Of a DNA stretch of 64,000 nt, positions 1-8,095 are shown piece after piece. The notes beneath the pieces are model-generated. The model searched no databases. It worked only from the letters and a program-made list of their open reading frames with translations, and had not been told where the DNA came from. The position numbers were made by a program, and so were the translations under genes. Source of the stretch: Bradyrhizobium sp. ISRA430 (lineage in GTDB: Bacteria > Pseudomonadota > Alphaproteobacteria > Rhizobiales > Xanthobacteraceae); contig NZ_CP094516.1 of assembly GCF_029909975.1 (NCBI RefSeq), positions 2,356,001 to 2,420,000 on the forward strand, written 5' to 3'. Each line of letters opens with the position of its first letter. Position 1 is the first letter of the stretch.

Positions 1-2
1 CA

Positions 3-1004
3 GGTCCGACCGCAGCGGAGATCAGCGCCCTCACGGGGAAACCCGCGAAGGACCCCGTACGTGTTTATGTCGGTCTCGGCGGCGGTAACACGGCTAAGGC
101 GCGCGCCAGGCTTGCGCTCGACGAGCTCAAACGCCAGCACGGATTTGAACGCGCGGTCCTGATCGTCATCACGCCAACCGGCACCGGCTGGATCGACCCC
201 GCCGCGATGAATTCGGTCGAATATCTCCACCATGGCGACGTTGCAAGCGTTGCGGTGCAGTACTCCTATCTCAACAGCCCGCTGTCTCTGCTATTCCAGC
301 CCGAATACGGCGCGGAAGCCGCGCGCGCCCTATTCTCCGAAATCTACGGCTACTGGACGACGCTGCCGAGGGACAAGCGGCCAAAACTTTACCTGCATGG
401 GCTCAGCCTCGGCGCCATGAACTCGGAAAAATCCGCGGAGCTGTTCGAAACGATAGGCGATCCGATAGCCGGCGCGCTGTGGAGCGGGCCGCCGTTCGAG
501 AGCCGCATCTGGCGCTCGGTTACAGCGAACCGCAATCAGGGCTCGCCGGCCTGGCTGCCGGAGTTTCGTGATGGCCGCTTCGTGCGCTTCATGAATCAGA
601 ACGGGCCGACGGTCCCGGCGGATGCGCCCTGGGGCGCGCTGCGCGTCGTCTATCTGCAATATGCCAGTGACCCGATCGTGTTGTTCGCCTACCGCGACGC
701 CTACCAGGTCCCGGCCTGGATGGCAGCGCCGCGCGGGCCCGACGTGTCACCGGAGCTGCGCTGGTATCCCGTCGTCACGATGCTGCAACTCGCGCTCGAC
801 ATGGCGGTCGCAACCAACACGCCGATGGGCTTTGGCCATGTCTACGCGCCCGAGCATTACGTCGATGCCTGGGTCGCGGTGACCGACGTCCAGGACTGGT
901 CTGCCGACGCGCTGGCGCGGCTCAAAGATCACCTTGCCGCGGAGGCGCGGAAGGCAAACGAAGGCAGCGCGAACGACAACCCCTATGCCGGCCGCGGGGG
1001 ATAG
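3..1004 (+). CDS. alpha/beta-hydrolase family protein, 5' end outside window
   Basis: The reading frame is open from the first bases of the window, so this is the C-terminal 333 residues of a longer protein. An internal ATG at 207 is not the true start, because the upstream frame reads smoothly (VRVYVGLGGG, then TPTGTGWIDP). A nucleophile elbow, GLSLGA, puts the predicted catalytic serine near residue 135 of the fragment. A histidine in FGHVYAPEHYVD near the C-terminus could complete the triad. The pattern matches the membrane-anchored alpha/beta-hydrolase family Abhydrolase_9, whose members have N-terminal membrane helices that would lie upstream here. The substrate is unknown. It sits about 200 bp before an ABC importer with no shared-operon evidence. 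I am confident of the fold family, not of the function. Confidence 0.8.
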   Translation, partial: GPTAAEISALTGKPAKDPVRVYVGLGGGNTAKARARLALDELKRQHGFERAVLIVITPTGTGWIDPAAMNSVEYLHHGDVASVAVQYSYLNSPLSLLFQPEYGAEAARALFSEIYGYWTTLPRDKRPKLYLHGLSLGAMNSEKSAELFETIGDPIAGALWSGPPFESRIWRSVTANRNQGSPAWLPEFRDGRFVRFMNQNGPTVPADAPWGALRVVYLQYASDPIVLFAYRDAYQVPAWMAAPRGPDVSPELRWYPVVTMLQLALDMAVATNTPMGFGHVYAPEHYVDAWVAVTDVQDWSADALARLKDHLAAEARKANEGSANDNPYAGRGG

Positions 1005-1208
1005 GACCGGTTGGTGACAAGCGGATTGCGTTCGATCCGTTTAAGGAGCTGCGGATGGGTCATATCTATTGACCGGCTTTCGTCGAGATATCGCAGGCCA
1101 TATCGCCGCACTATGTTAGCCAAAAAGAACAATCCAGGGGAGCGAGGCTGATCTCTCATAGGAATCGGCCTGATCTAACCGGAAAACCAAACGGAGGAGG
1201 ATTCGCAG

Positions 1209-2549
1209 ATGAACACGCCCAGTCGTGTCACGCGACGCCGGCTCCTGAAGGACACGGGGCTCGCCCTTCTCGCAGCCGGTTCAGCACCGGTACTTTCGAC
1301 ACCATTCATCTCCCGCGCCATGGCCGACACAAAAACGCTGTCCATCGTGCAGTGGAGTCACTTCGTGCCGGCCTATGATAAATGGTTCGACAATTTCGCC
1401 AGGGATTGGGGAACCCAGAACCACATCGAAGTCACAGTCGACCATATCCCCGTTGCAGACGTTGCCGCACGCGCTGCCGCCGAGGCATCGGCCGGATCCG
1501 GCCACGATCTGTTCGGGTGGAACGGAGCCGGCGGCGCGCACCTCTACCGCAAGTTCCTCGTCGATGTGACGGACCTCGTCGAGTCGGTGGAGAAGAAATA
1601 CGGCAAGATCACCGTCATCGGACGGCAGATCGGCTACAACCAGGACGACAAGACGTGGTCCGCATTCCCCGACTACTACATCAATTTCCCGGTGATGTAC
1701 CGCAAGAGCCTGTGGGACGGGATCGGGGTGGTGCCCGACACGTGGGACAATGTGCGGATCGGCGGCGCGAAGCTGAAACAGAAGGGCAACCCGGTCGGGA
1801 TTTCGCTCGGCCACAGCAACGACCCCAATACGACCTGGCGCGGCCTGCTCTGGAGCTATGGCGGCGCATTCCAGGACGAGAGCGGAAAGCATGTGGTGCT
1901 CGACAGCAAGGAGACGGTCGAGGCGGTCAAATTCGTCGCGGCCCTCTACAAGGAAGCGATGACGGCGGAAGTGCTCTCATGGAGTGACGCCAGCAACAAT
2001 CAGTACATCGACTCCGGCGTCAGCTCGCTGATCATCAACCCGATCTCCGCCTATCGGACGGCACAGCAGCTCAACAAGAAAGTTGCTGACGACATCTTCG
2101 TGATGAAGCCGCCCAAAGGCCCCGTTCGTCAGATCATGGGCGGTGCCGCCGAGTTCTATGGCATCTGGAAGTTCGCCAAGAACAAGGAGACGGCGCTCGA
2201 GTTCCTGAAATACTACGCCGACAACTGGATCGAAGCCTTCAAGGCCAGCTCGGGTTACAACAACCCCACCTTCGCCAACATCGTCCCAAAACCGATGCCG
2301 CTGTTGTCCGACGATCCGACGTCGACACCACGTGACAAGCTGTCTGTGCTGCAGACCTCCGACGAATGGTCCGCCGTGCCCGGCTATCCCGGACCGGCAT
2401 GGCCAGCCACTGACGAGATCTACAACAACTTCATCGTCTGCGACATGATGGCGAAAGCTGCGACCGGAGCAATGACTGCCGAACAGGCTGTCAAATGGGC
2501 CGCACAGCAATGCGAGGCCATCTTCGACAAGTGGCTGCACAGATCGTGA
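1209..2549 (+). CDS. Tat-exported ABC transporter substrate-binding protein (family 1 type)
   Basis: This 446-residue protein is the periplasmic binding component of a carbohydrate-type (CUT1) importer. The N-terminus has a twin-arginine signal, TRRRLLK, then a hydrophobic stretch ending near SRAMA, so export is probably by the Tat system after folding. The body has the family's look: QWSHFVPAYDKWF at the start of the mature protein, then an alternating two-lobe fold with a C-terminal helix containing TAEQAVKWAAQQ. A strong ribosome site (GGAGGA) precedes the ATG at 1209. It heads a four-gene cluster with ATPase and two permeases downstream. The ligand cannot be read from sequence; sugars, polyols or glycerol derivatives are usual for the family. 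Confidence 0.9.
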   Translation: MNTPSRVTRRRLLKDTGLALLAAGSAPVLSTPFISRAMADTKTLSIVQWSHFVPAYDKWFDNFARDWGTQNHIEVTVDHIPVADVAARAAAEASAGSGHDLFGWNGAGGAHLYRKFLVDVTDLVESVEKKYGKITVIGRQIGYNQDDKTWSAFPDYYINFPVMYRKSLWDGIGVVPDTWDNVRIGGAKLKQKGNPVGISLGHSNDPNTTWRGLLWSYGGAFQDESGKHVVLDSKETVEAVKFVAALYKEAMTAEVLSWSDASNNQYIDSGVSSLIINPISAYRTAQQLNKKVADDIFVMKPPKGPVRQIMGGAAEFYGIWKFAKNKETALEFLKYYADNWIEAFKASSGYNNPTFANIVPKPMPLLSDDPTSTPRDKLSVLQTSDEWSAVPGYPGPAWPATDEIYNNFIVCDMMAKAATGAMTAEQAVKWAAQQCEAIFDKWLHRS

Positions 2550-2565
2550 ATGACGATTGCGCCTG

Positions 2566-2589
2566 CGAACCGCATGCACAGGCGGTTCG
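2566..2589 (+). promoter_or_regulatory. intercistronic hairpin after the binding-protein gene
   Basis: CGAACCGC at 2566-2573 pairs perfectly with GCGGTTCG at 2582-2589 around an 8-base loop. There is no U-run, so it is not a classical terminator. A hairpin directly after a binding-protein gene commonly stabilises the upstream mRNA and lowers expression of the ATPase and permeases; that role is inferred. Confidence 0.5.
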
Positions 2590-2659
2590 GAGGCGAGCCT
2601 CCAGGCGACAGCCGCACGGCACACGGCTGATCCGCATGGGCTGATTTTGGAATTCAACA

Positions 2660-3685
2660 ATGGCCGCAGTGTCTGCAAGAAATATTTTCAAGAAGTTCGA
2701 CGACGTTCTCGCGGTCAACGGCATTACGCTCACGGTGCCGGACGGCGAATTCATGGTCCTGCTCGGGCCATCCGGCTGCGGGAAGACGACTTTCCTGCGC
2801 ATCGTCTGCGGCCTCGAGCGGCAGACGAGCGGCGATCTCGTGATCGGCGGCAACCTCGTCAACGACGTACCGCCCCGCGCGCGGGGCGTGGCCATGATGT
2901 TCCAGAGCTACGGGCTTTATCCGCACTACACGGTACGCAACAACATCGCCTTTCCGCTGAAGACGCAGCACGTTCGCCGCGCAGACATCGAGAGGAAGGT
3001 GAGCTGGGCGGCGAGCCTGCTCGGGATCTCGCATCTGCTTGATCGCCGGCCACGCCAGCTCTCCGGCGGCGAGCGCCAGCGTGTCGCGCTCGCGCGCGCT
3101 CTCGTGCGCGAGCCGACGGCGCTGCTCCTCGACGAGCCGTTGTCCAATTTGGACGCCAAGATGCGCGCCTCGGCGCGCCATGAAATCCGACAATTCCAGC
3201 AACGCGTCGGGATCACGACCATCTACGTGACACACGACCAGGTGGAGGCAATGGGCATGGGCGACCGCATTGCCGTGATCGACCGTGGGCAGATCCGGCA
3301 GGTGGGAACGCCGGTGGAGATCTATGAAGACCCGGCCGACCGTTTCGTCGCAACCTTTGTCGGCACGCCGCCGATGAACCTGCTGGCGCGCAACGGCGGG
3401 TATCTCGGCTTTCGGCCCGAGAACTTTCTCCCCAGGGAAATGGTCAATGGCGCCGATGCGGAGGAGTTCTCATTCCGGATCGATCGTTCCGAATATCTCG
3501 GCTCGGAGCGCATCGTCTATGGCGCGGTCGAGGGCTTCGATCCGACGCAGGTGATCGCGGCGAAGCTGCCCCCGGCACATGTCGCCGAGGAAAGCATTCG
3601 TCCTGGCGAGTGGCACCGTTTTGCCATCCGCCGCGGCGCATTGCGGTATTTCGATGCGGACGGCAAGCGGACGATGTCTCACTAG
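2660..3685 (+). CDS. ABC transporter ATP-binding protein, MalK/UgpC type
   Basis: This 341-residue cytoplasmic ATPase powers the importer encoded around it. Walker A is GPSGCGKT at residues 36-43. The Q-loop lies in MMFQSYGLYPH, the signature is LSGGERQRVALARA from residue 134, Walker B with the catalytic glutamate is LLLDEPLSNLD near 155-165, and the H-loop is VTHDQVEAM. The C-terminal 110 residues form the regulatory TOBE-type extension typical of CUT1 ATPases, with the family landmark GTPPMNLL and GFRPEN. The ATG at 2660 gives the usual N-terminus. It lies 110 bp after the binding-protein gene, past a hairpin, and 26 bp before the first permease. Confidence 0.93.
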   Translation: MAAVSARNIFKKFDDVLAVNGITLTVPDGEFMVLLGPSGCGKTTFLRIVCGLERQTSGDLVIGGNLVNDVPPRARGVAMMFQSYGLYPHYTVRNNIAFPLKTQHVRRADIERKVSWAASLLGISHLLDRRPRQLSGGERQRVALARALVREPTALLLDEPLSNLDAKMRASARHEIRQFQQRVGITTIYVTHDQVEAMGMGDRIAVIDRGQIRQVGTPVEIYEDPADRFVATFVGTPPMNLLARNGGYLGFRPENFLPREMVNGADAEEFSFRIDRSEYLGSERIVYGAVEGFDPTQVIAAKLPPAHVAEESIRPGEWHRFAIRRGALRYFDADGKRTMSH

Positions 3686-3711
3686 GGCGCATCACCAGAA
3701 CGGGTTCTCTT

Positions 3712-4641
3712 ATGGTCACGATCGCCGAACCAATCGCCAAGCCGGCATCGCGCTACCGCTTCATCCTGGACCGACGCGACGTGCTCGGCAGCGTCATGGT
3801 CGCGCCCGCGATCCTCTACGTGCTTCTGCTTGTCGGCCTGCCGTTCCTCCTCGCGGTCTACTACTCGGTCAGCGCCTATACGATCTACGATCCGACCTGG
3901 CGCTTCGTGGGCCTTTCGAATTTCAGGCAGATCGTCAGTAACCCGGTCTTTCAGGAAACGCTGGGCAATACCTTTCTCTTCACCTTCGGATCCCAGCTTC
4001 TCGGACTCGTGCTCGGCAAGTTCGGTGCGCTGCTGCTGATGCGACCGTTCCCTGGCCGCAAGATCGTCCGGGCCCTGATCATCCTGCCGTGGGCCGTGCC
4101 CATCGCACTCGCCACCGTTGCCTGGGAGTGGATGTTCGATTCGCTCTACAGCGTCATCAACTGGACGCTGATCGCGATCGGCGTCATCACCCGCTCCGAG
4201 GCGCCAAACTGGCTCGGCAACCCGCATTTGGCGATGCTGTGCGTGATCGTCGTGAATGCCTGGCGGTTCTTTCCATTCGCGGTCGTCATCTTCCTGGCCG
4301 GCATGACCTCGATCCCGCAAGACGTCATTGATGCCGCGACGGTTGATGGCGCCGGCTTCTGGCGGCGCAACTACCAGATCGTCCTGCCGATGATCCTGCC
4401 CATTGTCGCAGTTGGCCTCATCTTCGGCATCGTGTTCACCTTCACCGACCTTTCCATCGTGTTTCTCTTGACCAATGGCGGTCCGGTCGGCGCAACCTCC
4501 GTGCTGGGGTTCGAGGGTTTCCAGGTCGGCATCGTCTCCGGCGACGTGTCGCATGGCGCCGCCATCTCGTTGTTCATGCTGCCGGTGCTGTTCTTCGTGG
4601 TGGTCGGCATGCTGCGCTTCATCCGGCGGCGGGAGATCTGA
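3712..4641 (+). CDS. ABC transporter permease, MalF/UgpA type
   Basis: This is a 309-residue inner-membrane subunit with about six hydrophobic segments, the first near residues 25-50 (PAILYVLLLVGLPFLLAVYY). The cytoplasmic EAA loop that docks on the ATPase is visible as DVIDAATVDGAGFWRR followed by LPMILP. I chose ATG 3712, because an upstream extension to 3610 overlaps the ATPase gene and reads as non-membrane, arginine-rich sequence. It begins 26 bp after the ATPase stop and ends two bases before the next permease start, so co-translation of the permease pair is likely. Confidence 0.92.
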   Translation: MVTIAEPIAKPASRYRFILDRRDVLGSVMVAPAILYVLLLVGLPFLLAVYYSVSAYTIYDPTWRFVGLSNFRQIVSNPVFQETLGNTFLFTFGSQLLGLVLGKFGALLLMRPFPGRKIVRALIILPWAVPIALATVAWEWMFDSLYSVINWTLIAIGVITRSEAPNWLGNPHLAMLCVIVVNAWRFFPFAVVIFLAGMTSIPQDVIDAATVDGAGFWRRNYQIVLPMILPIVAVGLIFGIVFTFTDLSIVFLLTNGGPVGATSVLGFEGFQVGIVSGDVSHGAAISLFMLPVLFFVVVGMLRFIRRREI

Positions 4642-4642
4642 C

Positions 4643-5488
4643 GTGCGCCGTGCTCTCCTCAACGTCGCGGGCGAGAGCGCCTTCTACAGCGCGGTGGCGG
4701 CCTTCGTCGTTCTGACCGCCTTTCCGTTCTACTGGATGCTGATCACCTCGTTGAAGAGCAATCCCGATCTCTACAACGTCACCAACATTCCGTTCTGGTT
4801 CAACGAGACGCCGACGCTCGAGCACTTCCAATATCTGTTCGAGCAGACGCTGTTCGCGCGCTGGCTCCTCAACTCGCTGATCATCGGTCTCTGCGTCGTC
4901 GCGATCACGCTCATCGCCGCACTGCCGGCCGGCTATAGCCTGGCGCGGATGGTCGGCCGGAACGGCGAGGCGCTCGGCATCGGCATTTTCCTGACCTATC
5001 TCGTTCCGCCGACCCTTCTGTTCCTGCCACTCTCGCGCATCGTCGCATCGCTTGGCTTGCAGAATTCGATGTGGTCGCTGGTGTTGGTCTACCCGACCTT
5101 CACGATCCCATTCTGCACCTGGCTATTGATGGGATTCTTCAAGGCGATGCCGGTCGAAATCGAGGAGGCGGCGATCGTCGACGGTTGCAGCCTGTTCGGC
5201 GCTTTCGTCAGGATGGTCCTCCCGCTGTCCCTGCCAGCCATTCTGACAGCGGTGATTTTCACCTTCACGCTGACCTTGCAGGAATTCGTCTATGCGCTGA
5301 CGTTCATCTCCGCTTCGGCGCAGAAGCCGGTTACGCTCGGTGTCGCCACCGATCTGGTTCGCGGCGACATCTTCTTCTGGGGCGAGATCATGGCCGGCGC
5401 GCTGATTGCCAGCATCCCCGTTGCCATCGCCTATAACCTGTTCCTTGATCGCTTCATCTCCGGCATCACAGGCGGCGCCGTCAAATAG
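4643..5488 (+). CDS. ABC transporter permease, MalG/UgpE type
   Basis: This 281-residue protein is the second membrane subunit of the importer. It has six predicted helices, beginning SAVAAFVVLTAFPFYWMLI, a hallmark of MalG-type subunits, followed by a short periplasmic segment. The EAA loop is EEAAIVDGCSLFGAF then LPLSLPA. A GTG start at 4643 immediately after the preceding TGA gives a normal family N-terminus; the frame is open further upstream but that part is a shadow of the first permease. It is the last gene of the operon, with the convergent efflux gene ending 30 bp away. Confidence 0.9.
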   Translation: MRRALLNVAGESAFYSAVAAFVVLTAFPFYWMLITSLKSNPDLYNVTNIPFWFNETPTLEHFQYLFEQTLFARWLLNSLIIGLCVVAITLIAALPAGYSLARMVGRNGEALGIGIFLTYLVPPTLLFLPLSRIVASLGLQNSMWSLVLVYPTFTIPFCTWLLMGFFKAMPVEIEEAAIVDGCSLFGAFVRMVLPLSLPAILTAVIFTFTLTLQEFVYALTFISASAQKPVTLGVATDLVRGDIFFWGEIMAGALIASIPVAIAYNLFLDRFISGITGGAVK

Positions 5489-5518
5489 CCGGTACCCGAC
5501 TTGCGGGCAGGCAACTCC

Positions 5519-7102
5519 CTACTCCGCCATCTCGACGGGCTGAGCGCTCGCCGGCCCTGCCAGGGGCCGCTCCTCCATCAGGATCAGGCAGAGCGCGGCG
5601 GTGGCCATCATCGCGGCCGCCGCACCGAACACGTAGCGGAACGCGACCATCATGTCGGCCGAGGGGATCGCGTTGATGGCGCCGTGATGCTCGCCGGCAA
5701 GCGGAATGTCCGCGCCCAGCGAGATCAGCAGGATGGCCGCGAAAGCCGCAACCGCGAACGAGGACATCAGCGAGCGGAAGAAATTCATCGCGCCGGTGAT
5801 GGTGCCGACCTGGGCGCGGGCGACCGAATTCTGCAGCGAGACGACGCAGACCGGGAAGGTCGTGCCGAGCCCCAGCGCAAACGCGGCCATCAGGAGCAGA
5901 AGCCCCCACAGCGGCAGCGTCAAGAAGGTCAGGCCGAGGCCACAGAGCGCGGCCCAGGACGTGCCGACGACGGCGACGCGCTTGTAGTGCTTGGCGCGCG
6001 CCATGGTGCGGCCGGCGATCGCCGCGCCGCAGGTCGAGACCGCCGCGAGCGGGATCAGCGCAAGCCCCGCCTCGCTGGCGCTGAGACGGTAGACGGACTC
6101 GTAGTAGAGCGGGAGCTGGACGGTCAGGCCAGTGATCGCGCCGAGCGCACAGCCGCCGGCCGTGAGCGCGTAAGGTGCAACCGTTCCGCCAAGCAGCGGC
6201 AGCAGCAGGAATGGCTCGTCCGCCCGGCGCGCGTGCCATACGAAGGTGAATGCCAGCGCGACGGCGGCCCCGACCATCGCAAGGACGGTTGGCGAGAGCC
6301 ATGGGTAACGGGTCCCGCCCCAGGTCAGCACCAGCATGAAGACGACCGCAGATGCCATCAGCAGCACGCCGCCGAGCCAGTCGACCTCGCGCTTGCGATG
6401 GAACACGGGGATCTTGTTCATCTTCGGCAGCAGCAGCGCAAGCGCCGCAGCCGCGAGCGGCAGATTGATCCAGAAGATCATCGACCAGTGCAGATGTTCG
6501 GCGAACACGCCGCCGATCACGGGGCCAAGGATGCCGCCGACCATCCAGACGCTGGAGAAATAGGCCTGGTACTGGCCGCGCTCGCGCGGTGAGACGACGT
6601 CGGAGATCACGGTCTGCACCACCGGCATGATGCCGCCGCCGCCGAGGCCCTGCAGGCCGCGGGCCAGGATGAGCATCGGCATGTTCGGCGCGATCGCGCA
6701 GAGGATCGAGCCGGCCACGAACAGGCTGAGCGAGGTGATGATCATGGCGCGGCGGCCATAGATGTCGCTCAGCGTCCCGAACACCGGTGCGACCGCGGTC
6801 GAGGCGAGCAGATAGGCCGTGATCACCCAGGACAGGTTCGAGACGTCGTGGAACTGGCGCCCGATGGTCGGCAGCGCTGTCGCCACGATGGTCTGGTCAA
6901 GCGCCGCCAGGAACATCGTCAGCATCAGGCTGATCACGATGGTCCGCACCTCATCGGTCGAGAGCGACGCCGGCGGAGCGATGGAGGGCGAGTTGCTGAC
7001 GCTGATGACCTCGGACGGAAGTCGGGAGAGCTCTTCGGCGATGTCGTCAGGCAATGCCTGGGTATCGGCAGGTTGGCTGCTCTGCCGTTCGAACTTGTTC
7101 AT
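5519..7102 (-). CDS. MFS drug efflux permease, DHA2 (14-TM) family
   Basis: This 527-residue inner-membrane antiporter resembles the EmrB/QacA group. Visible landmarks are the first-helix motif LAALDQTIVATALPTIGRQF, motif A GTLSDIYGRR in the loop after helix 2, and a run of hydrophobic helices through the C-terminus ending in an AALCLILMEERPL-type helix. The N-terminal 50 residues are hydrophilic and cytoplasmic. I prefer the ATG at 7102 (MNKFERQ); a TTG ten codons upstream (7132) is possible, and neither has a clear ribosome site. No EmrA-type membrane-fusion partner or regulator is adjacent, so it may act alone. Substrates are unknown. Confidence 0.9.
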   Translation of the reverse strand: MNKFERQSSQPADTQALPDDIAEELSRLPSEVISVSNSPSIAPPASLSTDEVRTIVISLMLTMFLAALDQTIVATALPTIGRQFHDVSNLSWVITAYLLASTAVAPVFGTLSDIYGRRAMIITSLSLFVAGSILCAIAPNMPMLILARGLQGLGGGGIMPVVQTVISDVVSPRERGQYQAYFSSVWMVGGILGPVIGGVFAEHLHWSMIFWINLPLAAAALALLLPKMNKIPVFHRKREVDWLGGVLLMASAVVFMLVLTWGGTRYPWLSPTVLAMVGAAVALAFTFVWHARRADEPFLLLPLLGGTVAPYALTAGGCALGAITGLTVQLPLYYESVYRLSASEAGLALIPLAAVSTCGAAIAGRTMARAKHYKRVAVVGTSWAALCGLGLTFLTLPLWGLLLLMAAFALGLGTTFPVCVVSLQNSVARAQVGTITGAMNFFRSLMSSFAVAAFAAILLISLGADIPLAGEHHGAINAIPSADMMVAFRYVFGAAAAMMATAALCLILMEERPLAGPASAQPVEMAE

Positions 7103-7284
7103 GTCGATCGGACGTCGTGGGAAGCGGCGCAACGCCGCGAAGGATTCGTTCTATCTAAGCAATCTAAGCAGCAAATATCTTTCCTGGCAGGCGCCGCGAC
7201 GCATGGGAGCATCCCGCCCCCGCGCCATCCCGAAGACGTGATCGCCTCGGCGCGGAACAGCGAGCAGTTCTTCAGATGTCGCTT

Positions 7285-7800
7285 TCAGTCCTTCGGACGT
7301 CGTTTGAGGCGTGCCCGTTTCGGCAGCAGCGCCGGCCATTGCACGATGTGATCCTCGAGCTCCTCGTCCGGGATGTCCTCCTCGCTGCCCTCAACCCGGC
7401 CACGGACGGAGACGCCAGCCTCGTGAACGGTGTTGGGATCGCCGGAGACCAGGGGATGCCACCAATAGAGATCACGTCCCTCGGCGACGAGCTTGTAGCC
7501 GCAGCTCGGCGGCAGCCAGTTCAGGGTGCGGACATTGGCCGGGGTCAGGCGAACGCAGTCCGGAACCTTGTCCGAGCGATTCGGATAGTCCTTGCAGGCG
7601 CATGTCCCGGCATCGAGCAGCTTGCAGCCGACATGCGTGAAGTAGATCCGCCCGGTATCCTCATCCTCGAGCTTGTTCAGGCAGCAGCGGCCGCAGCCGT
7701 CGCAAAGGCTCTCCCATTCGACCTCAGACATCTCGTCCAACGTCTTGGTTTTCCAGAAAAATCCGTCCTGGTCTGAAGGCTTTTTGCGAGCTGCGGTCAT
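7285..7800 (-). CDS. YcgN/UPF0260-family cysteine cluster protein
   Basis: This 171-residue cytoplasmic protein has a dense cysteine cluster: CDGCGRCC near residues 34-41, then GCKLL, CACKDY and DCVRL, about nine conserved cysteines in the first half. The second half has the family signature [16 protein letters not shown] and WWHPLVSGD. The pattern matches the YkgJ/YcgN family, proposed to bind zinc or an iron-sulfur cluster; the biochemical role is not established. The ATG at 7800 is taken as start, since the upstream TTG at 7812 adds only four residues. It is monocistronic, and its stop lies 182 bp from the divergent-side efflux gene start. Confidence 0.9.
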   Translation of the reverse strand: MTAARKKPSDQDGFFWKTKTLDEMSEVEWESLCDGCGRCCLNKLEDEDTGRIYFTHVGCKLLDAGTCACKDYPNRSDKVPDCVRLTPANVRTLNWLPPSCGYKLVAEGRDLYWWHPLVSGDPNTVHEAGVSVRGRVEGSEEDIPDEELEDHIVQWPALLPKRARLKRRPKD

Positions 7801-8095
7801 GCGCCTCAACAAGATTCGAAAGAACTACGGCCAACTCATCTAGGGCGATGGCCGACAACGCTGCAAGCACCGCCCCCTGAAAGCCCGGTAAAGAAACGGG
7901 GCCAATTGGGCCTGTTTGTTCAAAATCGCGAGCGTAGCCATTGGTTTATAGGCCTCGCTCGGCTAGAAGAAACCCTCAAGTCCCCTCGGACGCGAACCGG
8001 GCGCCTTGGCTTTGCCGCAACGCTCCCGCAAGACGTCTCGATGCCGCCCCGGCCGGGTGCTTGAACGGTTTCGAACCGAGCCTCAAGGGTTCTAG

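Noticed and set aside
1019-1045. Possible terminator after the alpha/beta-hydrolase gene
   Set aside because: Only about six paired bases with mismatches and a weak U-run.
8064-8080. tRNA-like string (GGTTTCGAACCG)
   Set aside because: It is a short palindrome without acceptor, D or anticodon arms around it.
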